Positions 10,997 through 20,976 of a stretch of DNA of 64,000 nt are shown here, in pieces. The stretch comes from Kalaharituber pfeilii (taxonomy: Eukaryota > Ascomycota > Pezizomycetes > Pezizales > Pezizaceae). Below the pieces are notes generated by a model that saw only the letters and a list, made by a program, of their open reading frames with translations, was not told the DNA's origin and did no database searches. Each line of letters begins with the position of its first letter. The stretch's first letter is position 1. The stretch covers positions 1,922,001 through 1,986,000 of the forward strand of contig WHUZ01000001.1 in NCBI GenBank assembly GCA_015179045.1. The letters are read 5' to 3'. The position numbers and the translations under genes are program-made.

Positions 10997-13134
10997 CGTG
11001 GCCGTTTGGTAAGAACAGCCAGCTAAATCTGTTCAATGCAGAGTTAACAAACTTGACGAGAGTTCCTTTGAGAAATGGTCACTCACAAATTAATACTCTG
11101 ATGTTTACCGTCGATCCTTACCTCTTATGGCGTACGCGGCTGGTGATCCCTGAATAGTCTCGTTGTTACAGGAGCGGTTGTCGGGCTCGCTTCGCCACGT
11201 GTTAGCCACTTATCCTCCTACATACTGCTGAATTGAAGTCCGTAACAACTAGTCAGGTATACATAAATAAGAAGTACAGCGGACGGTAGTGACAATGGGC
11301 CAAAATACCCTTGCCACCTTGCACCAATGAGTGCTCACTTTGTGTCAGGATACGATAGCAACTAGCTAACCACTGGCCAGGCTATACAGCAAAAATTAAA
11401 AAACAGGTTGCCCTGGTTCCACTAAAAGTGAACCGGAGCGTTACAGTCCATCTTAGATTGATACAGGACAACCTTCTTCTCCGGCTCGAGATCGGATTCG
11501 AACCGGGACCCTCAATTCTATACCTCTCCATTGTCTCTTGTTGTACTCTCAACCACAAGACAGCAGCATATCATACTACCCTATGTCCATGCTGAGCAGC
11601 GGTTTAGAAAATCATGTGATGTCGTTTACATAAGCAACAGCTCTCAAGGTGCCAAGAGCACTATGTGGAGTTTCTTGTCACAGTGCTGGCACGATGCGTT
11701 GGTGTGAGGGTAAGGGGTTGTGTCGACGGAATTGGCTTCCACTATCACTACTTCATCCCCGTCATTCACGCTTCTTCTATTGTTCCCTTTGGCCGTCGTA
11801 CTATTGTTCTTTCTCCACACGATTCATCTTCCTGACTGTTTTATATCTAACATGTACATGTACAATAACCAGCAACAGAGAGCCGAGCCTTTGATACCTG
11901 TCGCTCACCACTCGTTCGCTCCACTTGCTCCTCCTTGCTACCTGCCAGCAGGGAACCCATGGTGTTCATGGCTGTGAGAAATTGTTCGTGCTCTCCTGCT
12001 GCTCACAGCAGCTGCCGATACTACTTCACGTTCCGCACCTACTTTTTCTGTTTCCCTCCTCCTACCTCCTCCCTGAGATATCATTAAGCAACTCAGCCAT
12101 GACTCAAGACTGTAATGGTCAAACAATAATAGGCGGAAATTCAAGAAAAAAAAAAGACAAAGACTTCAGCATGAGTAGAAGCTCACTCTCACATCAAGCC
12201 CCCGTGTACCCATAGCGACACTGGAATTCAGGAGTGAACTCACCTTGCGGTAGAGTAGGGGACCGAGTCAAGAGTTTCTTGCCAGTCGGGTAACAAGCCC
12301 AGACTCCACCATACCTATCTTCCACCTAGCCTCATCTCCAGTTCGTATTTAGTCGTTCACGAACGTCAGCCATGCCTCGTCGTATCCGCAGTGCTGCATA
12401 CTCACGAGTAATGAACACCAACGATACTATTTAATCACATAACCCCGCTCGCGCCTTCGAGCTCAAGGGTTTGGATAGGGGAGACGGGGGTTTTCAGTTG
12501 ATTGATGAGTTGCCAAGTTGTCTTGAGGTGTTAAGGGCACAGATGGAGGTATGAGGGATGATACATTCGACTATTACACTAAAAGAGCTGTTGAAGAGGA
12601 AGAGTAGGTGGAGAAGGATGCCGTATTCAGAGAACTGATAGTCGAGGGGGCCCGGATGACGTATGGCCCAGAGAACGCACGAAGGGAGAAGCAGCAAGAT
12701 TGATTTTGGGCTCCAGATGGGGAGAGGGTGGACTTTGTTCATTTAGGGCAGCAGTATTGGTGCCAAGTCGACCCGGGGATCCAGCTTGTGGCCTCGATAT
12801 TACTATAACAAGCTGATAGCTCTGGTAGCAATTTAACGAGAATGCAAATGAAGGGGCCCAAAGAAACATCTACCTCCAGTACCCCTCAAATTTAGCATTC
12901 ATATTCACGTCGAGGAGGTCGTGGCAGTACTTGAAAGATGACAGAGGACAGTGAAACCCCATGCATGGAGGGTGGTAGCGATTCTAAAGCTGTTCTCGCA
13001 CAGCAGGTTCCTCGAGCTCAGAGTCCAGTCTCTCAGAACCCACGTGACACAATCCCTTCACGCTCCCGACTAAATGCCAGCATTAGGTATTAGGTTTCAT
13101 AATTTATGGTATTATACAAATTATTAAAACATTA
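10997..13134. other. Intergenic region holding SINE copy 2
   Basis: Upstream of the aldehyde dehydrogenase there is a CACGTG at 11196-11201 that may serve its promoter. SINE A copy 2 lies at 11405-11582, and another CACGTG near 13041. Several open frames at 11.6-12.9 kb have no recognisable domains, simple composition and no splice logic, so I do not call genes there. Confidence 0.4.
11405..11582 (-). repeat. SINE family A, copy 2
   Basis: The element reads on the minus strand. Its box-B core GGTTCGAATCC is at 11494-11504 (seen as its complement). Upstream in element orientation is an A-box-like GTGGTTGAGAGTACAAC. Downstream come TGGACTGTAACGCTCCGG and TGGAACCAGGGCAACC, then a T/A-rich tail. 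It shares these blocks with copies at 1355, 41371 and 49016. Confidence 0.75.
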
Positions 13135-13248
13135 GGCTGGTTGGCGCAACGGTAGCGCGTTCGACTCCAGTTGCCTTTATCGTGACCTCGGGGTTTCGAA
13201 GAGGAAGTTGGCATCGAAAGGCTAGGTGTTCAAATCACCTACTGGTCA
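13135..13248 (+). tRNA. tRNA-Trp (anticodon CCA) with a 42-nt intron
   Basis: The 7-bp acceptor arm pairs GGCTGGT with ACTGGTC with G-U wobbles, followed by discriminator A. The D arm is GCGC/GCGC with loop AACGGTA. The anticodon stem is TTCGA/TCGAA with loop CTCCAGA; the CCA anticodon is at 13167-13169. The variable loop is AGGCT, and the T arm is AGGTG/CACCT with loop TTCAAAT. The intron at 13171-13212 follows position 37, the canonical place for nuclear tRNA introns. A 21-T run at 13256-13276 follows immediately and can serve as the Pol III terminator. CCA is not encoded, as expected for a nuclear gene. Confidence 0.93.
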
Positions 13249-13255
13249 CTCAATC

Positions 13256-13276
13256 TTTTTTTTTTTTTTTTTTTTT
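13256..13276 (+). terminator. Pol III T-tract terminator of tRNA-Trp
   Basis: A run of 21 T begins eight bases after the discriminator base of the tRNA-Trp gene. Fungal Pol III normally needs only five to seven T, so this one is unusually long. Confidence 0.75.
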
Positions 13277-13318
13277 GCTTTTTTCCCTCTTCCGACACTT
13301 GTCTAGTTTTTGAGATCA

Positions 13319-13411
13319 ATATGGTCGGCGGAGCAGCCTAACGGAGTTGGGCTGTTAATTCCAATATTCCAATGCAGGAGGTGCTGTCTCCTCTCGCTAA
13401 TGATATTATTA

Positions 13412-13447
<36 letters not shown>

Positions 13448-13510
13448 CAACAACTAGCAAACAACTGGTGGGTATATGAGACTTGTGAGTCCCCGTCCAA
13501 TATAGCCAGC
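13319..13510 (+). repeat. Repeat family B, copy 1, with internal A tract
   Basis: The head reads GGTCGGCGGAGCAGCCTAAC, then GGAGTTGGGCTGTTAATTCC and GTGCTGTCTCCTCTC. An A tract of about 33 bases (13413-13445) follows, then the tail ACAACTGGTGGGTATATGAG and GTCCA-ATATAG. The same head-tail order occurs three more times at 49335-49700. Confidence 0.7.
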
Positions 13511-16070
13511 CATCGTCGCTTTCCTTAATAGGTGACTTTCACCAAGTACCTGCAAAATCCTAGTCAGGAATGTCCTACTGGTTTCCTCCCAGTTTGATCA
13601 CTTCCTCTAAGTAGTACTATACTCTAATTTGTATTACCTACACACAAGCACCACATACACATATATATCTATATTCACGTCAGTGACCTTTCCTATTTAC
13701 ATCACCGAGAGCTTCAAATCTCAGCCCGCCGCGCGACGTTGAAATTTTAAAATACATAGGAAAGGTGATCAACACTTAACTTGCGTGAGAACCGGCCTGA
13801 TCAAGGGATCGAAGTTACCTTGGGTATGTAGGCTTGGACGTGGTCTTGGCTCCCGAACCCCACCGGGGCCAATTGGAAGAGGTTACATCACCAAGTAAAA
13901 AAGGCTTTCATCTACTCAGAAGGGCCGGGGCCTATGTACCTAGGTACTTTGTCGAGGTACAGTATCTTGTACATACGTAGCCAGCGTCTGGTTACGAGAC
14001 TACGACATACGTATTCTAAGTAGGGTGATATAAATTTCAAATCCTGCATAAGGCTTACTAGTACATGCATAGGTAAATCTAAGGCCTCCCCCAGCGTGGC
14101 ATAGCCGCCCAGACCCCTGCCTGCACACACACACTCCACCAAGCTGCCGGTGCGAACCATAGCATAGGATGTACTGTGGGTTGGTGAAGTCTCTGGTGCC
14201 CCAAGCCTGGGCTCTTTCCGTAGGAATTACATTTTATGTAAGTACCTAATACATGTTTTCAATTTGGGAACCGCAGATTTACTAACGCGAAATGTCAGTT
14301 TTTATGTGTATTATCTCTTCAATTTTTTTACTTTCTTTTTTTTTCCCCCTCTTGTCGTTACAGCGTTCCAACACTGCCTCATTATCATCCTACATAATAG
14401 TTACTAATGTGTGTGTATCCCAGCTCCATACCTCCATTTATACAACTCGCTCCCGAGGCCCTTGGTGGGGGGGTGCTGAGTTTCCACTGTATGCTGATGT
14501 ACGGGTAAGATGCACTCGTGGATGAGGGTAAGTCGGAATATGAGGGGCGTACTTGAAGGATTTCTAGATGTACGGATTGTTACTATCTTCGTTGTTCATC
14601 AGATCTAGACTGTTTACTGTTCTACTATCTCGTCTTATTTCTCGCATCTTTGTACATACTTACAATTTTGCTCCTTTGTCTTTCCCATCTGTCGATGAGA
14701 CATCATCATCTAGTCCCCATACTCTCCTAATGAGCATTGCCCTGAGACCTCCCAGTAGAGGGCTTGGAACGCTGAGCGTTGTAGCGAGTTCTGATTTCGT
14801 TGCCACTCATACGTCTTTGCGTCGCACATTGATTAACTCTCCATACATCAAGTTAACGTCTCCAGCGGATACATCGACGCCCGACGAAGGCTTTTTTTAT
14901 TTCTATTTTATATTTTTTTTTATTTCCATGCCTATTTCCATGCTCCCCTTCTCTCCCATCCACTCTTATGCTGGTATGGTAATAAAGATTCTCTAAAGAA
15001 CTCTACCTCCTCTATCTCCTCCCCTTCTACTTCTTGCACCCACTTTCGTATGTCAAACATCGTCCCACTTCCACCTCTAGGTAGGCCACAGTATCCCTTT
15101 GTAGTCTCGTAACCAACCCCTTTGCACTTGAGCGCCAAATGTTCTGTCGTCTGTCATTCTTCCTCACCCCACCTACATTTTATATGTTCTTCCTTTCCCA
15201 ACATTTTCCACCACTCTCCTGCCATGCCCTGCTCGGCAAAGGTCATGCATTTATTTTCCTGGACACACTCAGATCTCTTTCTCTCTCTCTCTCGGCCTTT
15301 CCAACCAACAGATATCAGTAGGGCGCGTATATTTAGTGAAGCATGTTTATCAGTTACTTGTGGATCTACATACCTTCCGCTCGCCCACAGGGCGGCATGC
15401 GATTAATGATATAGAAAAAAGAAAAAAAATACTTCCCTCTGCTGGGAGCAAGCCCGCCGCTCGAGTCGGTGCTTGCTAAGCGAGCTTGACTGAGCCCGCT
15501 CAAACAAAAATTGTACTAATCTTAGTTGCTTCGAGACTGTTCTTATTTCAAATCTCGTGTCGTGTCCGTCGTAAATAATTTCATACTTCCCTTACCCACT
15601 TCACGAAGTACTTTAAAATCTTAAACTCAACATGAATCTTACCCCGCATACATCGTCATACGTCCGTTTCATACGTTGTGTTTTGTGCGTGACACTAGTG
15701 TGGTGAAGGTTAAACCTTACCAAACTCCAGGCTGTCGAGGCTCCCTTAGTCTGATGGAGCATACCTAGCACCTAGCTTATGTGAAATTCTTTTTCAAAGT
15801 ACCACCTTTGCTGAAGCAAACAGTCAAGTCATGATGCATGAGAGAGGAGAGTTTGTGCGCAAGGATGCACGTTAGCTATTCCAAACTCTGAGAGGAGAAT
15901 GGGGTTCTATAACATTAAGCTTAGGCACTGGTATAGTACTTATTTCTAAATTTGCTTCAGTGTGTTCAAAAGATTATTCTAAACAATAGCGTTCCAAACC
16001 CACGGACTTGAAAAGTTTCGTTGATAGAAAGCTATTGATGTCGGGGTTCGATTACTATACTGTAGAAAAA
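13511..16070. other. Intergenic, nothing recognised
   Basis: About 2.5 kb without a recognisable gene. Pyrimidine-rich patches (14330-14350, 14890-14925, 15275-15295) create open frames of simple composition. The longest, at 14568-14996, has no domain and no homology I recognise. I see no repeat shared with the rest of the window. Confidence 0.35.
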
Positions 16071-16357
16071 TAGAGGTCATTGCAAAAGTATCCGGACACC
16101 TGAGTGATGCATAATATGTAGTATGCAGTATGTATGTGTGCCGGGCCATTCGTAACAAACGTTCCAGTGGCCACTGGCCCGGGCCACTCACCACTGGCCC
16201 GGACCAGTGGCCACTAGCCCGGACTACTCAATGGAACGCTGGTTCGTGACTGGCCCGGGCCACTCAGAATTTGAATTTTCTCATTCTACCTACAATTCAC
16301 CCTCTCAAACTCACACACACACACTCGCGTATCCACACATCCACTATTTGATAAAAC

Positions 16358-16675
16358 AGCGTCACTAAAGACCTCTCCCTGCCACAGGAAAACACAGCTC
16401 TACCAAGGACCCCTCCAGCGACAGGAAAAAACAGCTTCATTAAGGACCGTCTCCGGCGAAAAAAAAAAAAAACAGCAGCAGCAAGGACCCCTCCGGCGAC
16501 AGGAAAACACAGCTTCATCAAGGACCCCCAGCGACAGGAAAAAAACAGCTTTATCAAGGACCTCTCCAGTGACAGGAAAAATCAGCTTCATCAAGGACCC
16601 CTCCGGCGACAGGGCAAAAAAAAATACAGCGTGATGAATGACCCCCTCCGGCGACAGGAAAAACAGCTTCAAGAT
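16358..16675. repeat. About 40-bp minisatellite, roughly eight to nine units
   Basis: Units follow the pattern ACAGCTTCATCAAGGACC then CCTCCGGCGACAGGAAAA, with A-tract length varying between copies. The array begins exactly where the integrase reading frame of the host element should continue, so it replaced or interrupted that sequence. Confidence 0.8.
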
Positions 16676-16679
16676 TGCA

Positions 16680-17018
16680 ATGAACATCTTGAATAATGTC
16701 AAATGCTCGATCTTCTATAATAACCTCACGATGGTATTCGTTTTGGGGAGGATTCGCTTTGCGCATTAGAACGCCATCCTCATTAATAAAAAATTTCTAA
16801 TTTGTTAATATCTTATTAATCTCATTATAGGTTATACTTACCTTAGCAAGAGTTTTAACATTATTCTCAGCTGCTGAAGACACGGGCCGTTCTGGATCAC
16901 GACAGAAAATTCGGATTTCACGTAACTTCTGAGGTTCCATTTGATATCTATTTGTATGATCCCGAGATTGAATATATAGCTCGAATTGATGGCGAATTTC
17001 GGGTGTAAAAGGCTCCAT
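16680..17018 (-). pseudogene. Truncated integrase (KRAB-A/Gypsy-like integrase N-terminus) of the Ginger-like element
   Basis: On the minus strand, exon 1 runs from the ATG at 17018 (MEPFTPEIRHQFELYIQ) to KTLAK. A 44-nt intron (GTAAGT...ATTAG, about 16841-16798) follows, and exon 2 continues with KFFINEDGVLMRKANPP, YHREVIIEDRAFDIIQDVHC and NL. This matches the stretch just before the HHCC zinc-binding region of fungal KRAB-A-domain/Gypsy-type integrases. The frame then runs straight into the minisatellite, so the rest of the zinc-binding domain and the DDE core are missing. It cannot be catalytic. Family identity is by motif memory. Confidence 0.55.
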
Positions 17019-17469
17019 AGGTAAAGATTGTTAAGGAATGAGGCTGAAAAGTAATTACCAGTTTAGGTAAATAAGATAGGCTTGGCGTTGTATACTAGAG
17101 AAGTGTATGGTACAGAATGCGATATATGTAGAATACATTCAAAATACCGACAGCATGGAAAAATATCAAGTTTAAATACTTGAGTAAATAAAACAAAAAA
17201 ATAAACAAATGATTTAGACAATTACAATTCCGAACCTTCTAGTATTTTAACAGCCACCAACATACCAACATTCTGTTGTAGTTCTGTGCGCAGAACAAAA
17301 AGGTCAATGCGTTGTACTAGTGTGTGATCACGAACCAGCGTTCCGTTGAGTAGTCCGGGCTAGTGGCCACTGGTCCGGGCCAGTGGCCACTGGAACGTTG
17401 TTACGAATGGCCCGGCACATATGCATTAGTATACTTCTGGACTAGCTCCTAGTAGTAGTAGTTGAACCG

Positions 17470-17880
17470 CTGCCATGGCTACTGCCGTCATGGCTGCTGT
17501 TGTGGATTCTATTCTGGAAACCATTTTGATAGCATTTATACCCATGTGAATAGCTATTTTGGCAATCATCTCAACAACTATTTTGACAGCCATGCAGCAC
17601 CAGTTTTCTCAGCAATTTCAGCAGTACAGTAGTCTCAATGTTCTTTTCAAGCCGAAAATTGCAGTAGCGGCTTTGCAGCAGCCATTGCAGCAGCTATTTT
17701 GACAGCAATTATGGTAGCCATTTTAGTAGCTGTTGTAACAATCATCTTGGAAGCTATTTGGACAGTCATTTCAGAAACTTTTTGATGGTCATTTTGGAAG
17801 CTGTTTTGACAGTTGTCTTAGCAACTGTTTTGATAGTCATTTCACACCTCTTTGACAACTGTTTTTGTACCTGTTCCAGA
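17470..17880. repeat. 18-bp degenerate tandem repeat
   Basis: About 20 imperfect units of the type GCTATTTTGACAGTCATT follow each other inside the outer element. The period of six codons keeps a minus-strand frame open over the last 180 bp, giving a Thr/Lys/Val-rich string, which looks incidental. Confidence 0.65.
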
Positions 17881-18180
17881 CAGCTATCTACACAATTATT
17901 ATCTAGGTATATTCTAGTATTATTCTGTATAGTTATTTTCCCAACCTGCATTGATACATCTTGCCATTATATTATAGATAGAAGTTCAGGCTGTATTTAG
18001 CTGGTGTGCTGTAGAGTATGGTAACGCAAAGGGCTGCCAAGTACCAGATATCCGGAAAAAGTTAATAACCAGGCACCGTCGGGACGTATGATAAAACAAT
18101 AACAAATTAGTACATACTGCATTCTGCATAGCGCATAATAAGCATTAGTCAGGTGTCCGGATACTTCTGAAACGACTTAA

Positions 18181-18985
18181 TAACACAGGATATGATAAGA
18201 CTGACGATCTCACTGATACATGGCAAAGCTTTCGCAGCCATACATACATAGAAAATACATGACACAAAGTTGCATACAAAACCATGAACCAAGCATTCAG
18301 TCTGCCAAGTATGGAGGGCAAACGGTCCGCTCGGACTCAATCATATCCCCCACGGACATCCGACCGTGTAAGTTAACTCCAACAAGATCGGCGATCATGT
18401 CCGACCAGTCATCGCATGCCCGTCTGGACTTCGTCGCAGATCTCTCGGACTGCCAGGGTACGGCATGTATACCTTAGCTAGTCATGATTTCCAACACCAT
18501 CTCCTCGAAAATTCAAACTGAATTAAATATAGATTAGGTACATAAGTCTACCAACCGCCCATTTCGACCTACTACTTACCCGCATAGGATATATATCCAA
18601 ATTATATACCCTCCATCCTTTGAGTGATCCAACACAACTTGACCACCCCGAAACGAACCAAAACGAACCGAACCGTCCCAGGAATCAAACTATTTTCCTA
18701 ACTCGCAGGAGGTAACCATCAACCACAAAACAGACAATAATAGAAAGGAATGTGATAAATTCTTCAAAATCGAAGGGGTGAATAATACATCAAAGAATGT
18801 AGTAAAACATGAACACCGAAAAAAAATTCTGAAACTAGCCGTTCCCTTCCTTACCCTCATGCATCCCCCTCGCATCCAGGGGGGCTAAAACAGGCCAAAA
18901 AGAAGCAACGTGTCATGCAGATGCAATTATTACCCCCTCCATAATATCTCTTCCGTACCTTCCTCCATCAATCTGTTGCCTACTC
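18181..18985. other. Intergenic, nothing recognised
   Basis: This is the 3' flank of the sugar transporter (which reads leftward) up to the right end of the mariner-like element. There are short AACCAAAACGAACC repeats near 18650-18680 and no gene. Confidence 0.4.
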
Positions 18986-20976
18986 CTACTCAACCTTTGC
19001 TTCATCCTCTACCACGCTGCCACCGCTGCTCCTGCCAGGGCCACCAACGAATCCGTAACGTATAGCCATCTCCTCAATCTGCTCCCCTGACAATGGGGGA
19101 AGCTCCTTAGCTGCTCGTACGTAGCTTATATTTTCTTCATGGCCTTTGGCAAAGATGTAGTCAATCTCTTCAAGTGACCGCCTACGAGTCTCAGGGTAAA
19201 AAAAGTAGATAATTGGCATAAAGCATGCATTGACAACTCCGAAGAAAAGATATGTTCCCCTGTAAAGCTATTAGTCTCGTTTCTATGCATAGCAAGATAT
19301 GGTGACAAACCAGCCAATACGGTCAATCATAATTGGTGTTACCATGACAATGAGAAAATTAAATAGCCAGTTTGTGATTGTTGAGACAGCTGTGTTCACA
19401 AAGTATAAGTTCAATGATCATACTTCTAGTAAAGGGTGGGTTCTTTCAGACCGTTTGCCTTCCCTCTTGTTCGAAGTGGATTGATCTCCGCAGGGTACAA
19501 CCATGGTAAGGGCAACCAAGTCGCCCCGAAACTTGCAATATACAAGAACAATCCTGCGCCTGCTCCTTTGGCTGCAGATTGTGTCCCTGGGATGAGGCAA
19601 GCGAAGGTGATAAACATGCTTAACATCTGCCCTGTTGTTCCCCACAAGAACATCTTTCTTCTTCCGGCCTTTTCCACGATGAACCACGAAGTGGTTGCAA
19701 ATACCGAATACACTATCATATTTATCCCCCCCATAATCAAGCTTTGATGCCTGCTCTCGCCGATGGATTTTTCAAACAAGATGGGGAAGTAGTAAATGAC
19801 AGCATTACATCCACCGATTTGCTGCATGAGCTGGGAGGATGCACCCAAAAGCATACGCCTGAAGTGCTGTGTTTTTCCATTCGTAAGTAGATCTCGGAAC
19901 CTTGCTTTAGTGCCATGGCCAGCAGCAGCCATGGAATCGAGAATCACACGCTTTTCAAGGTGTGTCCCCGGAGCATCCAAGGGCTCCGCCTGGAGGGCAG
20001 CAATAACGTACGTTCCTTCGATGTCACGGTTCTTTGCGAGCAGCCTGACAAGGTGATGTTAGCTTCGAGAGTAGCCCCGGTCTTTGCAGCATTTTAGTGG
20101 CATACCAGCGAGGTGATTCAGGTAAAAACCACATGCCGAAAATGATGATTATAGCGAAAAGACATTGGAATGCAATTGGAAAGCGCCAGACAACATCGGA
20201 GCGAGTGTAGGATACACCAAAATTGAGCCAGTAGCTGATCACTGCAGTCCACAATGGTATCAGCATAGAAACCTTATCACACATAAGTTCAAGCCATAGA
20301 GTCCTTACATGTGCCAAATGCAATGGTACCTCCTTCAATACAAATCAACAGTCCTCTGTTCTTTGACCTGGAACACTCCGCTTGATATGTGGGTATAGAT
20401 GAAGTATTCATTCCATTTCCAATCCCCGTAACTATTCTTCCAATTACAAATTGAGCCTATGGCCCTCGTAGGCCGAAAGTCAGCCATCGAAGAATTGTGC
20501 GGCTTTGTTTCACTTACCAAGCCCCCTGGCCCTCGAAATACACAGACCTGTATCACCGTACCAATGATCATCACCAGAGCCCCTAACATGATGGATTTTC
20601 TCCTCCCTAGTATTTCTCCTGCGCAAAGAGTAAAGATGGCTCCGGCAAGGCATCCTATTTCATATATCGCAGTCACAAATCCTTGAATTGTGGAGTTGTC
20701 CTTTGTTTCTGGAATGGCTGCATTGAACTCGGGAGATGCAATGATGCCGGACATAAGTCCTGAGGAGTGAGTGAGCTTGATAGAAATAGAGAAGGGAGCA
20801 GGCTGCTTACCTTGATCGTAACCAAAGAGTAAAAACCCTGTTGTTGAAATGAAGGAAATTGCAAAGCCAAGCCGTTTTCCACTTAGACCTCCAAAGTTCG
20901 GATTCTTAGTCCTTGCTGAGATCACTAGTGACTCTGCTGCTGAATTACCCGTCGAATTTTCCGCCGAGTTCCCCAT
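18986..20976 (-). CDS. MFS sugar transporter (hexose/H+ symporter family)
   Basis: Twelve-helix sugar porter of the plasma membrane, importing a monosaccharide by proton symport. Seven exons: 20976-20811, 20759-20518, 20456-20309, 20241-20106, 20044-19452, 19389-19311 and 19259-18986, giving 545 aa. Family motifs seen in order: GYDQG at the end of exon 1, GCLAGAIFTL and GRRKSIM (loop 2-3), GRIVTGIGNGM with SIPTYQAECS, WRFPIAFQ, FLPESPRW, QQIGGCNAVIYYFPI, GRRKMFLWG, PAEINPLRTRGKAN, NWLFNFLIV and YFFYPETRRRSLEEIDYIFA. The C-terminus is a short hydrophilic tail. All intron borders are GT-AG and restore these motifs. The substrate cannot be told from sequence; high-affinity glucose-type transporters share these motifs. 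Confidence 0.94.

Larger units (their letters stand above)
16137..17419 (-). mobile_element. Ginger-like transposon remnant (inner) with long TIRs
   Basis: Terminal inverted repeats of about 95-115 bp begin TGTGCCGGGCCATTCGTAAC at 16137 and, on the other strand, at 17419. Both flanks carry TATG (16133-16136 and 17420-17423), a 4-bp duplication. Ginger-group elements have TGT-starting TIRs, 4-bp duplications and Gypsy-like integrases, all consistent here. The left TIR has about 17 extra bases from an internal duplication of the TGGCCACTGGCCC-type motif. The interior holds an integrase N-terminal fragment (16680-17018) and a minisatellite (16358-16675). Confidence 0.65.
16071..18180. mobile_element. 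Mariner-like non-autonomous element (outer), interrupted by a second transposon
   Basis: The left end at 16071-16135 and the right end at 18110-18180 are inverted copies sharing AAGTATCCGGACACCTGA, then TGATGC or TAATGC, and ATGCAGTATGTA further in. Both ends are bordered by TA, the target used by Tc1/mariner elements. Removing the inner 1.28-kb insertion leaves about 0.8 kb with no transposase. The interior at 17470-17880 is an 18-bp degenerate tandem repeat. The superfamily is inferred from TIR style and TA flanks. Confidence 0.65.

Noticed and set aside
11494..11504. T-arm-like GGTTCGAATCC sites (also at 1435, 41465, 49110) as tRNA genes
   Set aside because: No acceptor or anticodon stem can be formed; they belong to SINE family A.
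11649..12869. Overlapping open frames of 70-100 codons on both strands
   Set aside because: No conserved motifs and no consistent strand; judged non-coding.
14568..14996. 142-codon plus-strand frame
   Set aside because: Pyrimidine-rich low-complexity sequence with hydrophobic composition, no domain, and no neighbouring exons.
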